The notes under the pieces are model-generated. The model searched no databases. It saw nothing but the letters and a program-made list of their open reading frames with translations, and was not told the DNA's origin. The position numbers and the translations under genes are program-made. Shown in pieces: positions 1 to 8,429 of a DNA stretch of 64,000 nucleotides. Within the stretch, counting starts at the first letter, position 1. Each line of letters starts with the position of its first letter. Origin of the DNA: an uncultured Lachnospiraceae bacterium (GTDB lineage Bacteria; Bacillota; Clostridia; Lachnospirales; Lachnospiraceae); the NCBI GenBank assembly GCA_947652735.1, contig CANTEG010000001.1, positions 62,001 to 126,000 of the forward strand, read 5' to 3'.

Positions 1-1134
1 TGGACTTGCAAGCCAGTAAAACACCTTCATCCATACCAAAAATGTACCCACCGCCATTATGGCAGAAACTGCAATATATCGAATTGGATGATAAAAAACA
101 ACAAGGTCAATATATTCTTGTGGGGAAGCGGAAATAAACACTGACGGAATAAATATTCCAATCAAAACTGTCAAAAAAACCATACATATATTAAATATTT
201 TACTGTTCGGGTTTGAGGTTTTGGTTCTCATTTTCTCCCATTTGAGTTGGCGATGCTCCGAATTTTGACCATTACCGCTTCTCTTTTTTATTTGAATAAT
301 AACCAAAAAACCTAACAGGAGTTCCACCAATACTGCCATGCATATCATAAAATACTTCTGACTCAGCAACGGCGGATGATAAAATTTGATGATATACGTA
401 ATAAGTGCTATGTTTGCAGCTAATGCACACATTACAATTGCAAGCGGAGTTATTAAATACCTTTTTACCTTAGAAAACATCTGTTTAAACAGGGAGAACA
501 AATTATTAAGCGTCCAGTAAAATACAAGACCGGATGGTGAGCCATATAAAAATACAAGAAAAAACAGTGCCATTCCATAAAGCTGTATCTTCGTCTTTAC
601 GGGAGAGCCTTTTGAATAAAGAACGCTTGCTATTATATTGATGGCAGTCATAAGAATAGGCAGAAGATTTATGGTGATGCCGCCAATCACAAGCATTCCG
701 TCCGGTCTGCTCAAATCTGCAATGGGACCTAAGGATACACCATCCAGAATTTCTAAGTGCGAAAGAAATTGGTATGCCGCAATAAAAAACGGAATTTGAA
801 GCAGCAACGGCACGGAGCCTTTCAACGCATCTGCCGGCTTATAATGATTTTGCCTGTAGTATGTCTGGAGTACCATCATTTTCTCATCACCGGAAAATGT
901 TTTTTTAATATGTGCTACCCCGTCACGAAGCTTTGCATCAATATTCTCCGCCTGCTTCTGCATGGCATCCGCACGTCTGTAAAGCGGCAGTACCAGTATA
1001 TTTATAACGAGGCTTAAAAAAAAGATTGCCAAACCCGGATTATAAAAATATCGGTAGAAAATCCCATATACAATCTCAAAAAGCAGCTCCAGCGGTCCGA
1101 TGAATACCATATAAATCAGTTCAAAGAAAATCAT
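1..1134 (-). CDS. YidC/Oxa1-like membrane protein, second tandem copy (3' end outside window)
   Basis: The frame is open for 378 codons from an ATG at 1134 to the window edge, so the C-terminus is missing. The start MIFFELIY and the following membrane segments are close in sequence to the first part of the upstream neighbour, including the LPLYRRADAM loop and the segment ending near the SGLVFYWTLNN motif. The match continues through the transmembrane linker to ASPQEYI and FYWLASP. The two genes are therefore tandem duplicates. The ATG sits 12 bases after the neighbour's stop and has a strong AGGAGG Shine-Dalgarno site, so the pair is co-transcribed. A C-terminal phosphatase/sulfatase-like domain is expected by analogy but cannot be seen here. 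Confidence 0.85.
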   Translation of the reverse strand, partial: MIFFELIYMVFIGPLELLFEIVYGIFYRYFYNPGLAIFFLSLVINILVLPLYRRADAMQKQAENIDAKLRDGVAHIKKTFSGDEKMMVLQTYYRQNHYKPADALKGSVPLLLQIPFFIAAYQFLSHLEILDGVSLGPIADLSRPDGMLVIGGITINLLPILMTAINIIASVLYSKGSPVKTKIQLYGMALFFLVFLYGSPSGLVFYWTLNNLFSLFKQMFSKVKRYLITPLAIVMCALAANIALITYIIKFYHPPLLSQKYFMICMAVLVELLLGFLVIIQIKKRSGNGQNSEHRQLKWEKMRTKTSNPNSKIFNICMVFLTVLIGIFIPSVFISASPQEYIDLVVFYHPIRYIAVSAIMAVGTFLVWMKVFYWLASP

Positions 1135-1146
1135 TTATTTGCCCTC

Positions 1147-3939
1147 CTAATTTATATTCGGGAATGCATACTCATCAAGCACGATTTCCTCATTATAAAA
1201 TTCCCAGTTTTCCCTATTTCGCAAATCATCCTTTACCCTCGCCCATCTTGCAGGCAGGAAGGTGTTGCCGTTATTAAAAGCAGTATTCGCTTCCTCCGAC
1301 ACAATAATGTACTGTTCATGTGCCGTTTTCTCGGAATTGGTAATCGCCTTTCCCGTAAATGGATTTGTGGGATTTTCAATCAAATCATTTGTTGCAAGTA
1401 CAGGCACATCCGCATTCGTCATAAACTCTTCCGACACGGAAAACTCCGTGCTGTCAAAATCCTTCACAAGCAACAGCGGATAATATAGCTCTACATCATC
1501 AGGAATACCATTATCTTCATTAAATACCAAATCGTCAAAATGATAAAGATTTCTTCCGTGATCTGATACGATTATTATTTTCATATTATCATATACACCA
1601 TTTTCCCGTAGAAAATCAAACCATTCCCCAAGCTTCATCAGTGCCGCCATATTTGAATGATAATGTATCATCTGGTTGCTGTTTTCCATACTTAAGGTTT
1701 TTCCGTCCACCGTAAATCTCCATGTGTTTTCGGTGTCGTATTTCGTATTGTCTATGGTCTGTGCAGGAATATACGCAGGCTCCGACAGCAGCATCGGGTC
1801 ATGGGTTGTGTCATTTACTAAGATAGTAAATGTATTTACTGCGTCACCTGTCACCCTTGTCATACCATTCAGATTGCAAAGTACCTCATAGGATTCCATA
1901 AATATAGAAGATAAGCCCTCTGATTTAGACATAGTATCTATTGTCTGTGTATAGCTCCTGTCACCTATGGCATCCGAGCAGTTGTAAAGTCCCTTGTCAT
2001 AAAGCAAAGGCTGCATAAAGAGCGGCATGGACTTCATAAGACCAAAGCAAAAGAAATTTCTGTTATTATGGGCAACAAACTGCTGCTTCATTTCCACGCC
2101 ACCGAAATTACCTTTCGTAATGTATCTGTTTATTGACGGATAGTCCTCAAAAATAGACAAATCCGGAATCCATTCATAATTTGCGTATGGCGGGTCACAT
2201 ACCGTCACTTCATATCCGTTATCTGCAAATAAAACCGGCATTACCTTTAACGCTTCGTTATGCTTGTCCACGAGTGGCTCCTCCGCCCTTTTATTCATTT
2301 CTACAGGGGTATACTCATACCCCCCCATGAGTGCCTGGGCACCAAAATTCGTATATCCGCCAAAAGATATGGTATTTGGATAATAAGTAAATCCTGCAAA
2401 CTGCTCCAAAAGCTCCGGCTTTTCATTCATGATATATGGTATATATGCACCCATCCCTCTGTCAAGCATGATTACAACAACATTTTTTCCATTTTTATTT
2501 AGCTTTAAAATACCATTTGGTGATGTTGTCTCCAACGAAAGTTTCTTTACTGACGCATGAATCTCCGTTATATTAAAGACAGACATAACACCGATTGCGA
2601 CAGCACAGATTATAATTGCCGATGCGGTTGCCCTATGATACTTTTTTGCAACAAAACACATCAATGCCGCAATCGCTATCAAAACAATGACATTAATAAA
2701 ATGCTCCGAAACCGAAAAGCTCATCTTTTTTTCATACTGCAGCGATGGGGAAATAACACCCAATCCCGTACCAAAAAACATATAGTTTACAAACATGATA
2801 CCGCACAGGATATAAATAATTTTTTCAAATAACACCTTACTCTTCGGACTTGCCAGCCAGTAAAACACCCGCATCCATACCAAAAACGTCCCTGCCGCTA
2901 TGATACAGGCACTTACAATATACCAAATAGGATTATAAAAATAGTTTATATCCACATACTCCTGCGGAGATGCTGCAATAAAATTGGAAGGAATAAGAAT
3001 CCCTATAAGAACCGTTAAAAAAACAAGACCTGTAACAAAAAGTTTTCCGTCCGGTAAGGCTTCTTCCTCCCTTTTCTTCTTTGGCTCATCGACCGCTTTT
3101 TTCGCCCGTATGATAACAAATACTACTATAAGCAGCTCCATAAGCAATGTCATGGCTAAAAGAAATATCCGTTCACGCAACGATACCGCATTATATGTGG
3201 CTGCCACATATATAAATAACAAAAGACCTGCCACAACAGCTATCACATATGATACTCTTAACTTCAGGTTTATTTTATAAATTATTGTTTTTATGAGTGA
3301 AAATATGTTGTTAAGCGTCCAATAAAATACAAGCCCCGACGGTGAACCATACAAAAACACGAGAAAAAACAATGCCATTCCGTAAAGCTGTATCTTCGTC
3401 TTTGTTGGAAATCCCTTTAAATAAATACAGCTTGAAATTACATTTACAACCGTCATAATGATTGGCAAAAGATTTATGGTGACACCACCTATTTGAATCA
3501 GTCCGTCAGGTGCCCCAAGGTCACGAACCGGACCAAAAGAAACCCCCTGAAGGCATTGAAGATTGGACAAAAGCTGATATGCAGCAATAAAAAACGGTAT
3601 CTCCAAAAGCAGTGAAACGGAGCCCTTCAAGGCATTTATCGGCTTATAATTATTCTGCCTGTAGTATGTATCTAAAAGCATCATTTTCTCTCTGCCGGAA
3701 AATGTTTTCTTTATGTGTGTCACTCCATCACGAAGCCTCGCATCAGTATCCCTTGCCTGAGCCTGCATATCATCCGCACGCTTATAAAGCGGTAGCACAA
3801 GAAGGTTCATAATTATGCTTAGATAAATAATTGCAATCCCCGGCATATCAAATATTCTCATGCTGACTACAAAGATGGATTCAAAAAGTAGATTTAACGG
3901 ACCTATCAGCAGGGTATATATCATTTCAAAAAACGTCAT
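1147..3939 (-). CDS. YidC/Oxa1-like domain fused to sulfatase/alkaline-phosphatase-superfamily domain, 930 aa
   Basis: Residues 1-222 form a YidC/Oxa1-type insertase core: several membrane helices, the LPLYKRADDM loop, a basic helical hairpin at about 60-100, and YGSPSGLVFYWTLNN near 197-211. Residues 225-455 hold about six further membrane segments. Residues 485-870 resemble the extracytoplasmic catalytic domain of lipoteichoic acid synthase and phosphoethanolamine transferases: an acidic metal-ligand motif VIMLDRG (D493), a candidate Thr nucleophile in GGYTNFG (T530), and IIVSDHGR (D793, H794). Insertase plus phospho-transfer domain is not a standard YidC architecture. It lies one base after the glycerophosphotransferase gene and is followed by a paralogue. 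The real substrate is unknown; a role in transferring phospho-groups to surface polymers or lipids is inferred from context. Confidence 0.85.
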   Translation of the reverse strand: MTFFEMIYTLLIGPLNLLFESIFVVSMRIFDMPGIAIIYLSIIMNLLVLPLYKRADDMQAQARDTDARLRDGVTHIKKTFSGREKMMLLDTYYRQNNYKPINALKGSVSLLLEIPFFIAAYQLLSNLQCLQGVSFGPVRDLGAPDGLIQIGGVTINLLPIIMTVVNVISSCIYLKGFPTKTKIQLYGMALFFLVFLYGSPSGLVFYWTLNNIFSLIKTIIYKINLKLRVSYVIAVVAGLLLFIYVAATYNAVSLRERIFLLAMTLLMELLIVVFVIIRAKKAVDEPKKKREEEALPDGKLFVTGLVFLTVLIGILIPSNFIAASPQEYVDINYFYNPIWYIVSACIIAAGTFLVWMRVFYWLASPKSKVLFEKIIYILCGIMFVNYMFFGTGLGVISPSLQYEKKMSFSVSEHFINVIVLIAIAALMCFVAKKYHRATASAIIICAVAIGVMSVFNITEIHASVKKLSLETTSPNGILKLNKNGKNVVVIMLDRGMGAYIPYIMNEKPELLEQFAGFTYYPNTISFGGYTNFGAQALMGGYEYTPVEMNKRAEEPLVDKHNEALKVMPVLFADNGYEVTVCDPPYANYEWIPDLSIFEDYPSINRYITKGNFGGVEMKQQFVAHNNRNFFCFGLMKSMPLFMQPLLYDKGLYNCSDAIGDRSYTQTIDTMSKSEGLSSIFMESYEVLCNLNGMTRVTGDAVNTFTILVNDTTHDPMLLSEPAYIPAQTIDNTKYDTENTWRFTVDGKTLSMENSNQMIHYHSNMAALMKLGEWFDFLRENGVYDNMKIIIVSDHGRNLYHFDDLVFNEDNGIPDDVELYYPLLLVKDFDSTEFSVSEEFMTNADVPVLATNDLIENPTNPFTGKAITNSEKTAHEQYIIVSEEANTAFNNGNTFLPARWARVKDDLRNRENWEFYNEEIVLDEYAFPNIN

Positions 3940-3940
3940 G

Positions 3941-5182
3941 CTATCCTATCTCCTCTTTATCACAAACAGATATCTCTTCATACTTTTTTATCAGGTAGTC
4001 AACTGTACGACAGCATCCCTCGCCAAAATATGCCCATGTCTCCGCTTTTACCTCACGTCTTCCCTCAGTATATTTCTCATCTTCTATACAAGAGTCAATC
4101 AGCTCCTTTAGCGATTCCATATTATCCTCATTCAGCTCACAGCCTATCCTTGGAAGTGCGGTAGTTGTCCAAACAGGAGTATCAAGCCACCATGCATCAT
4201 AAGGAGCAAGGTCAAAATCAGGATTTGTATAAATAACCGGTTTATCATATATTAAGGAAAACTCAAACACAACACCCGAAAAATCAGAAATAAGTATATC
4301 CGAGCGACGCAAAACTTCAAAATTATCCGTATCCCTGTTCCACTCAAGCTTCTCCTGCTCCGGATATTCTTTCATCAGCTTTTCAATCATATCCTTCTCT
4401 GACGTAAAGGACTGCGGGTGCGGACGGACAATTACATGATATCCTGTTTTTAAAAGCACCTCAATAATCCTTCCCCCATACACACCAAATATGGCACTAC
4501 TTCCCCAAGATGGAGCCAGCAGTACCGTCCTTTCATGTTCTGATGTCAATCCACTTTTTTCAAGTCTTTTTGCCATCTCATCCATATACGGAATACCAAC
4601 CTTTACAAGCTCCTTCTCTGGCAGGGAACGAAGCTTCTCAAGATTACGCACATCTCTTTCCTGAAAATCCCCTGAAAGCAAAATTGCATCATAATAGTCA
4701 ATTCCGAACATCCTATAAAGAATAAGCTCGCTTGCCGCATGAGGGATATGCACATAATACTCTACATCCCGTGAGCGTTTCCACTGATAAACATCAAGTC
4801 CCGGCGTAGTAGATAAAACAATGGTCGCATTTAAAAAATTTAATCTTGTAAAAAGTTTATTACTATTTTCAATACATTCCACCGTAACATGCGGATATTG
4901 ACATTCAAGCACAGGGTCGTCAGGAGATGCCGTTATGTATAAAATATCCTTTCCACGCCTGTCCATTTCACGGCAAATCGGCTCAAAGACTGACCAATAC
5001 CGCTTATTATCTGAAAATATTACAAACGGTATTTTATTTTTATCTACCATGACCTTACCGCCTGTAAGCTTAAACTGTATTTTGATGAAAAGCATCCGCA
5101 GGGAATAAACTGCTGTTCCAATCACACCGATAAGAATTGTAAACAGCATGCTTCCCGTCCCGGGATCTATATATAAAATCAT
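3941..5182 (-). CDS. CDP-glycerol glycerophosphotransferase family protein (TagB/TagF-like)
   Basis: This 413-residue protein begins with YIDPGTGSMLF and a single membrane helix (about 6-30), an N-terminal signature seen in several surface-polymer enzymes. The rest is a GT-B-like TagF/TagB domain with LLAPSWGSSAIFG (about 225-240), VRPHPQS and DILISDFSGVVFEFS, which correspond to the conserved His-Pro and Asp/Ser-Ser motifs of polyglycerolphosphate polymerases and primases. The family transfers glycerol- or ribitol-phosphate from CDP-alditol to teichoic acid or related acceptors at the inner membrane face. It heads an operon with the two YidC-like fusion genes, which suggests a joint role in a phospho-polymer or in decorating a lipid-linked glycan. 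The exact acceptor and polymer cannot be read from sequence. Confidence 0.85.
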   Translation of the reverse strand: MILYIDPGTGSMLFTILIGVIGTAVYSLRMLFIKIQFKLTGGKVMVDKNKIPFVIFSDNKRYWSVFEPICREMDRRGKDILYITASPDDPVLECQYPHVTVECIENSNKLFTRLNFLNATIVLSTTPGLDVYQWKRSRDVEYYVHIPHAASELILYRMFGIDYYDAILLSGDFQERDVRNLEKLRSLPEKELVKVGIPYMDEMAKRLEKSGLTSEHERTVLLAPSWGSSAIFGVYGGRIIEVLLKTGYHVIVRPHPQSFTSEKDMIEKLMKEYPEQEKLEWNRDTDNFEVLRRSDILISDFSGVVFEFSLIYDKPVIYTNPDFDLAPYDAWWLDTPVWTTTALPRIGCELNEDNMESLKELIDSCIEDEKYTEGRREVKAETWAYFGEGCCRTVDYLIKKYEEISVCDKEEIG

Positions 5183-5218
5183 ATGATTTCCCCTCTCAAA
5201 ATCTTTACATACGTGCTG

Positions 5219-5247
5219 ATTTTATCACATTGTATTGCGTATTTCAA
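5219..5247 (-). promoter_or_regulatory. Sigma-A-type promoter of the glycerophosphotransferase/YidC-fusion operon
   Basis: On the minus strand, TTGAAA (5242-5247) is separated by 17 bases from TAAAAT (5219-5224), which is preceded by an extended -10 TGA. It lies about 35 bases upstream of the ATG at 5182, and a GAGAGGGG ribosome site follows. The match to the vegetative consensus is good. Confidence 0.7.
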
Positions 5248-5359
5248 CACTGTAATCAATGCAAATCTTCTAACCCTCAATTGCAAAAAATAAATTGGAA
5301 AAGCACTTTTTTTGTATTTTTTCATATTATATATCAAGAAGGATAAATGTGAGGTTACC

Positions 5360-5983
5360 ATGCAGACCTTTAAGCGACCACTTTCACCTTCCGAGGAAGC
5401 ACATTATCTGGCACTTAGCCGCACAGGTGACCTTGAGGCCAGAAACACGCTGGTTGAGTATAACCTTCGTCTTGTCGCTCATATTGTCAAAAAATATCAG
5501 GCACCCAACAGAAATACCGAAGATCTTTTGTCAATTGGTACGATTGGTCTTATAAAGGCGGTCAATACATATGATGACAGCAAGGGCAGCCGCCTTGTCA
5601 CATATGCTTCAAGGTGTATCGAAAATGAACTGCTGATGAGATTACGACATGAGCGAAAGGAATCGAGGGAGGTTTCACTATACGAGCCTATCGGGACTGA
5701 TAAAGAAGGAAACGAAATAAGTCTTATGGATATAATAAGCTGTGATGAGGAAAATGTACTCACAAATATTATCGCCTGTGACAGCATTAAGCATATAAGC
5801 AGAATATTTGACAAGACATTAGAGCCCCGTGAACAGAAAGTGATTATAATGCGGTACGGACTGGACGGAAACGCCCCCATGTCCCAGCGCGATATAGCAG
5901 CCATTTTAAATATTTCCCGCTCTTACGTTTCACGAATTGAAAAAAAAGCACTGCTTAAGCTTCGCAGTGCTCTTGCCGGATAA
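5360..5983 (+). CDS. sigK: Sporulation sigma factor SigK (mother-cell RNA polymerase sigma factor)
   Basis: The 207-residue protein has sigma-70 region 2 (ARNTLVEYNLRLVAHIVKKY, then SIGTIGLIKAV), the SigK/SigE-type linker EPIGTDKEGNEISLMDI, and region 4 with REQKVIIMRYGL and a helix-turn-helix ending ISRSYVSRIEKKAL. These match mother-cell SigK throughout, and the gene is uninterrupted, with no skin-element split. The ATG at 5360 is preceded by GTGAGGT. The frame extends upstream to a TTG at 5312 that would add a hydrophobic 16-residue leader, but that codon has no ribosome site. The protein therefore probably lacks the pro-sequence of Bacillus SigK. A CATATTAT at 5323-5330 loosely resembles a mother-cell sigma -10 element. 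Its end overlaps the convergent trhP gene by 29 bases. Confidence 0.9.
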   Translation: MQTFKRPLSPSEEAHYLALSRTGDLEARNTLVEYNLRLVAHIVKKYQAPNRNTEDLLSIGTIGLIKAVNTYDDSKGSRLVTYASRCIENELLMRLRHERKESREVSLYEPIGTDKEGNEISLMDIISCDEENVLTNIIACDSIKHISRIFDKTLEPREQKVIIMRYGLDGNAPMSQRDIAAILNISRSYVSRIEKKALLKLRSALAG

Positions 5984-7235
5984 TCATTCCTTTTTTAACG
6001 GATGATGAATCACTCAACTTTAAATAAAGCTGCTGTTTCGGATGAGGCGCGCATGACATATTATTCAGGGTTTCATCAAATATTGCCTCAACCGTCACCC
6101 TTAAATTGTCCCCTGAAAAATCCATAATCTCTATTTCATCTCCCGATGCAAATTTATTTTTCTGGTGAAGGCATATAAGTCCTTCATCAGTTATATTTTC
6201 CACCGTTCCAAGATATACATAATTCTTAATGTATGTGTTATTGTCGTAAATCTGGGAATTTTCATCTGTTTTTCCGAAATAAAAGCCAGTTGTAAACTGC
6301 CTGTACGTACATGCAGCTATTTCTTTTTTGTAATATTCCATCCGGCTTCTGTATAATTCCTCAGACTTCATGTAATCATCTATCGCCTGCCTGTAGGTTC
6401 TTGTTACAGCCGCAACATAAAGTGCCGTTTTCATTCTTCCCTCAACCTTAAAGGAATCGATACCTGCATTTATCATTTCAGGAATGTACTCTATCATGCA
6501 CAAATCCTTGGAGTTAAAAATGTAAGTTCCTCTGTCATCCTCGTAAACAGGCAGATATTCACCTGGTCTTTTTTCCTCAACGACAGAGTATTTCCATCTG
6601 CATGGATGTGTACACGCACCCTTATTGGCATCCCTGCCCGTAAAATAACTGCTTAACAGGCATCTTCCCGAATAGGAAATACACATAGCCCCATGCATAA
6701 ACGCTTCTATTTCCATATCAGCAGGAATATTTTCCTTAATCGTTTTTATCTCATTCAGTGACAGTTCCCTTGCCGCCACAACCCTTGTTGCACCAAGTCC
6801 ATACCAAAAATTGTAGGTCATGTAATTTGTGTTATTTGACTGGGTACTGATGTGAATATCAACTTGGGGAAGCATTTCCTTTGCCAGCGTAAATATGCCG
6901 GGGTCAGATATAATGAAGCCGTCTATGCCATCTTCCAAGCCTGCATGTTTAATTTCTGAGAAATATTCTTTCACTCCATTAATGTCATCATTATGTGCAA
7001 ATATATTTACCGTGACATAAAGCTTTGCTCCTGCCTGATGAACATATTCCACTGCTTCCTTCATCTCATCAATTGTAAAATTTCCTGCTTTGGCACGCAG
7101 TCCAAACTTCTGACCGCCTATGTATACCGCATCAGCACCGTAATCCACAGCACATTTTAACACCTCAAGGCTGCCTGCTGGTATCAAAAGCTCAGGATAT
7201 TTTCTATTTTTTTCTTTTATATCCGTCTTCTTCAT
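5955..7235 (-). CDS. trhP: Peptidase U32 family protein, probable tRNA U34 hydroxylation protein TrhP
   Basis: The protein (about 426 residues) starts ELLIPAGSLEVLKCAVDYGA and contains VYIGGQKFGLRA, the U32 signature around EAFMHGAMCISYSGRC, and cysteine motifs (GACTHPCRW) typical of the YrrO/YegQ/RlhA group. YrrO-like proteins promote prephenate-dependent 5-hydroxyuridine formation at tRNA position 34. The methyltransferase for the next step, TrmR, is encoded immediately upstream, which supports this reading over true peptidase activity. The ATG at 7235 has AAGGATAAGGA just ahead. An in-frame ATG at 7274 lacks a ribosome site. The last 29 bases overlap sigK on the other strand. Confidence 0.85.
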   Translation of the reverse strand: MKKTDIKEKNRKYPELLIPAGSLEVLKCAVDYGADAVYIGGQKFGLRAKAGNFTIDEMKEAVEYVHQAGAKLYVTVNIFAHNDDINGVKEYFSEIKHAGLEDGIDGFIISDPGIFTLAKEMLPQVDIHISTQSNNTNYMTYNFWYGLGATRVVAARELSLNEIKTIKENIPADMEIEAFMHGAMCISYSGRCLLSSYFTGRDANKGACTHPCRWKYSVVEEKRPGEYLPVYEDDRGTYIFNSKDLCMIEYIPEMINAGIDSFKVEGRMKTALYVAAVTRTYRQAIDDYMKSEELYRSRMEYYKKEIAACTYRQFTTGFYFGKTDENSQIYDNNTYIKNYVYLGTVENITDEGLICLHQKNKFASGDEIEIMDFSGDNLRVTVEAIFDETLNNMSCAPHPKQQLYLKLSDSSSVKKGMIIRQEHCEA

Positions 7236-7295
7236 ATTCCTTATCCTTTTAAATATCAGCCCATAACTTAACATTTCCCATAAAACCTGATTCGC

Positions 7296-7308
7296 TGATA
7301 CTGTATCA
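7296..7308. promoter_or_regulatory. Short perfect palindrome upstream of trhP
   Basis: TGATAC-T-GTATCA is a perfect 6-bp inverted repeat with a one-base centre, in the 105-base gap between trmR and trhP. It could be an operator, but no promoter elements are obvious around it, so the assignment is weak. Confidence 0.2.
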
Positions 7309-7340
7309 ATTTTAAATTGTATATACTCTTTATTTTTGTT

Positions 7341-7997
7341 TCATGACTTTTTTACACAAGTTACCGCAACGCCATCACCCACAGGATTTATGGATGTAAC
7401 CATTCTGTCATCATGCGTGATGGTGTACAAATATTCTCTCATTCTATCATGGATTGTCCTGTTTCTTTTTTCTACAACAAAATGAGACTCAAATATTTCC
7501 CCGTCCTGCAAAACGTTATCCGATACAATAATGCCATCATCCTTAATTACCCGCATCACCTGCGGCAGATAGTTAATATACTGCCCCTTTGCCGCATCAA
7601 CAAAAATCATATCAAAGCTGTCTGCTTCCAGTTCTGATATCACCTGAAGTGCATCTCCATGTATTACAGAAATCATATCTTCCCTGTTCATTGCCTTTAT
7701 ATTTGCCACAGCTCTCACATATCTCGCGTCATCCAGCTCAACAGTAGTAATTTTTCCCTCGCCCTGCATAACTTCACTCATATAAAGTGAAGAATAGCCT
7801 ATTGCAGTTCCTACTTCCAGTACCCGCATAGGCTTTTTAATCATTATCAGAGTTCTTATAAATTCCTTTGTCTCTTTTCTTATTACAGGAATCCCCTCTG
7901 CAAGTGCTTCGTTATACAGGGCTTTAAGTGGTTCCCCGTCATCCGTCAAAAAGGATTTTATAAACCCTGAAACCCTTTCCATGCTAAAATTCTCCAA
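7341..7997 (-). CDS. trmR: SAM-dependent O-methyltransferase, probable tRNA 5-hydroxyuridine methyltransferase TrmR
   Basis: The 218-residue protein is a class I O-methyltransferase of the YrrM/caffeoyl-CoA type: RVLEVGTAIGYSSLYMS (SAM motif I), TTVELD (motif II), MIFVDAAKGQY and IIVSDNVLQDG (metal-binding Asp/Asn motifs). YrrM is the TrmR enzyme that methylates ho5U34 to mo5U34 in tRNAs. It sits beside the U32 gene, as in Bacillus yrrM-yrrN-yrrO, so the two probably act consecutively. It starts ATGGAAAATTT and follows the mltG-like gene by three bases. Confidence 0.85.
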   Translation of the reverse strand: MENFSMERVSGFIKSFLTDDGEPLKALYNEALAEGIPVIRKETKEFIRTLIMIKKPMRVLEVGTAIGYSSLYMSEVMQGEGKITTVELDDARYVRAVANIKAMNREDMISVIHGDALQVISELEADSFDMIFVDAAKGQYINYLPQVMRVIKDDGIIVSDNVLQDGEIFESHFVVEKRNRTIHDRMREYLYTITHDDRMVTSINPVGDGVAVTCVKKS

Positions 7998-8000
7998 GAA

Positions 8001-8429
8001 CTACTTGTCCTCCTTTTCTTCCGTTTCAATATGACAGATTATATTTAATATCTCATCATATGTCATTGATGCACAAAGACCGTATTTTCCTGAAGTAATT
8101 TTATCTCCGTAGCCCTTAACTTTTACTTTCACTGCAAACACATACCTGCTGTCGATGATTCCCTTTTCCTCCAATGCCTTTCCAATGTCAAAAGAAGATG
8201 AGTCAGCAGGAATTTCCACTACTACATACTCCTTACTGGAAGGATCACTTGCCACATTTCCGAATACACTGTATGCAAAGTTAAATGAAAAGGAAAACAT
8301 TTTTACGACGAGATATACAATAATTACATTTATAAGCAGTCCCCAAGTAAAGCCCGCCGAATGCTTCAGCCCTTTTCTTACTGTTTCTTCAATTGGTTTT
8401 TTCTTCTTTTTCTTCTTCGTGTTACTCAT
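8001..8429 (-). CDS. Short MltG/YceG-like membrane protein (no catalytic domain)
   Basis: About 142 residues: a lysine-rich cytoplasmic N-terminus (NTKKKKKKKPIEE), one membrane helix near 30-55, and an extracytoplasmic LysM-like fold with VVEIPADSSSFDIGKALEEK, IIDSRYVFAVKVK, ITSGKYGL and the MTYDEILNII motif. These match the first extracellular part of the endolytic transglycosylase MltG, which is normally about 330-380 residues. The C-terminal catalytic half is absent, so it probably acts as an accessory rather than an enzyme. The position is the one mltG (yrrL) holds in Bacillus, ahead of yrrM. The ATG at 8429 overlaps the ylbF stop (ATGAGTAA), suggesting translational coupling. A TTG at 8441 is the alternative start. 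Confidence 0.7.
   Translation of the reverse strand: MSNTKKKKKKKPIEETVRKGLKHSAGFTWGLLINVIIVYLVVKMFSFSFNFAYSVFGNVASDPSSKEYVVVEIPADSSSFDIGKALEEKGIIDSRYVFAVKVKVKGYGDKITSGKYGLCASMTYDEILNIICHIETEEKEDK

Noticed and set aside
5179-5361. Small minus-strand frame of 60 codons upstream of the glycerophosphotransferase
   Set aside because: It lies over the promoter at 5219-5247, lacks a ribosome site and resembles no protein.
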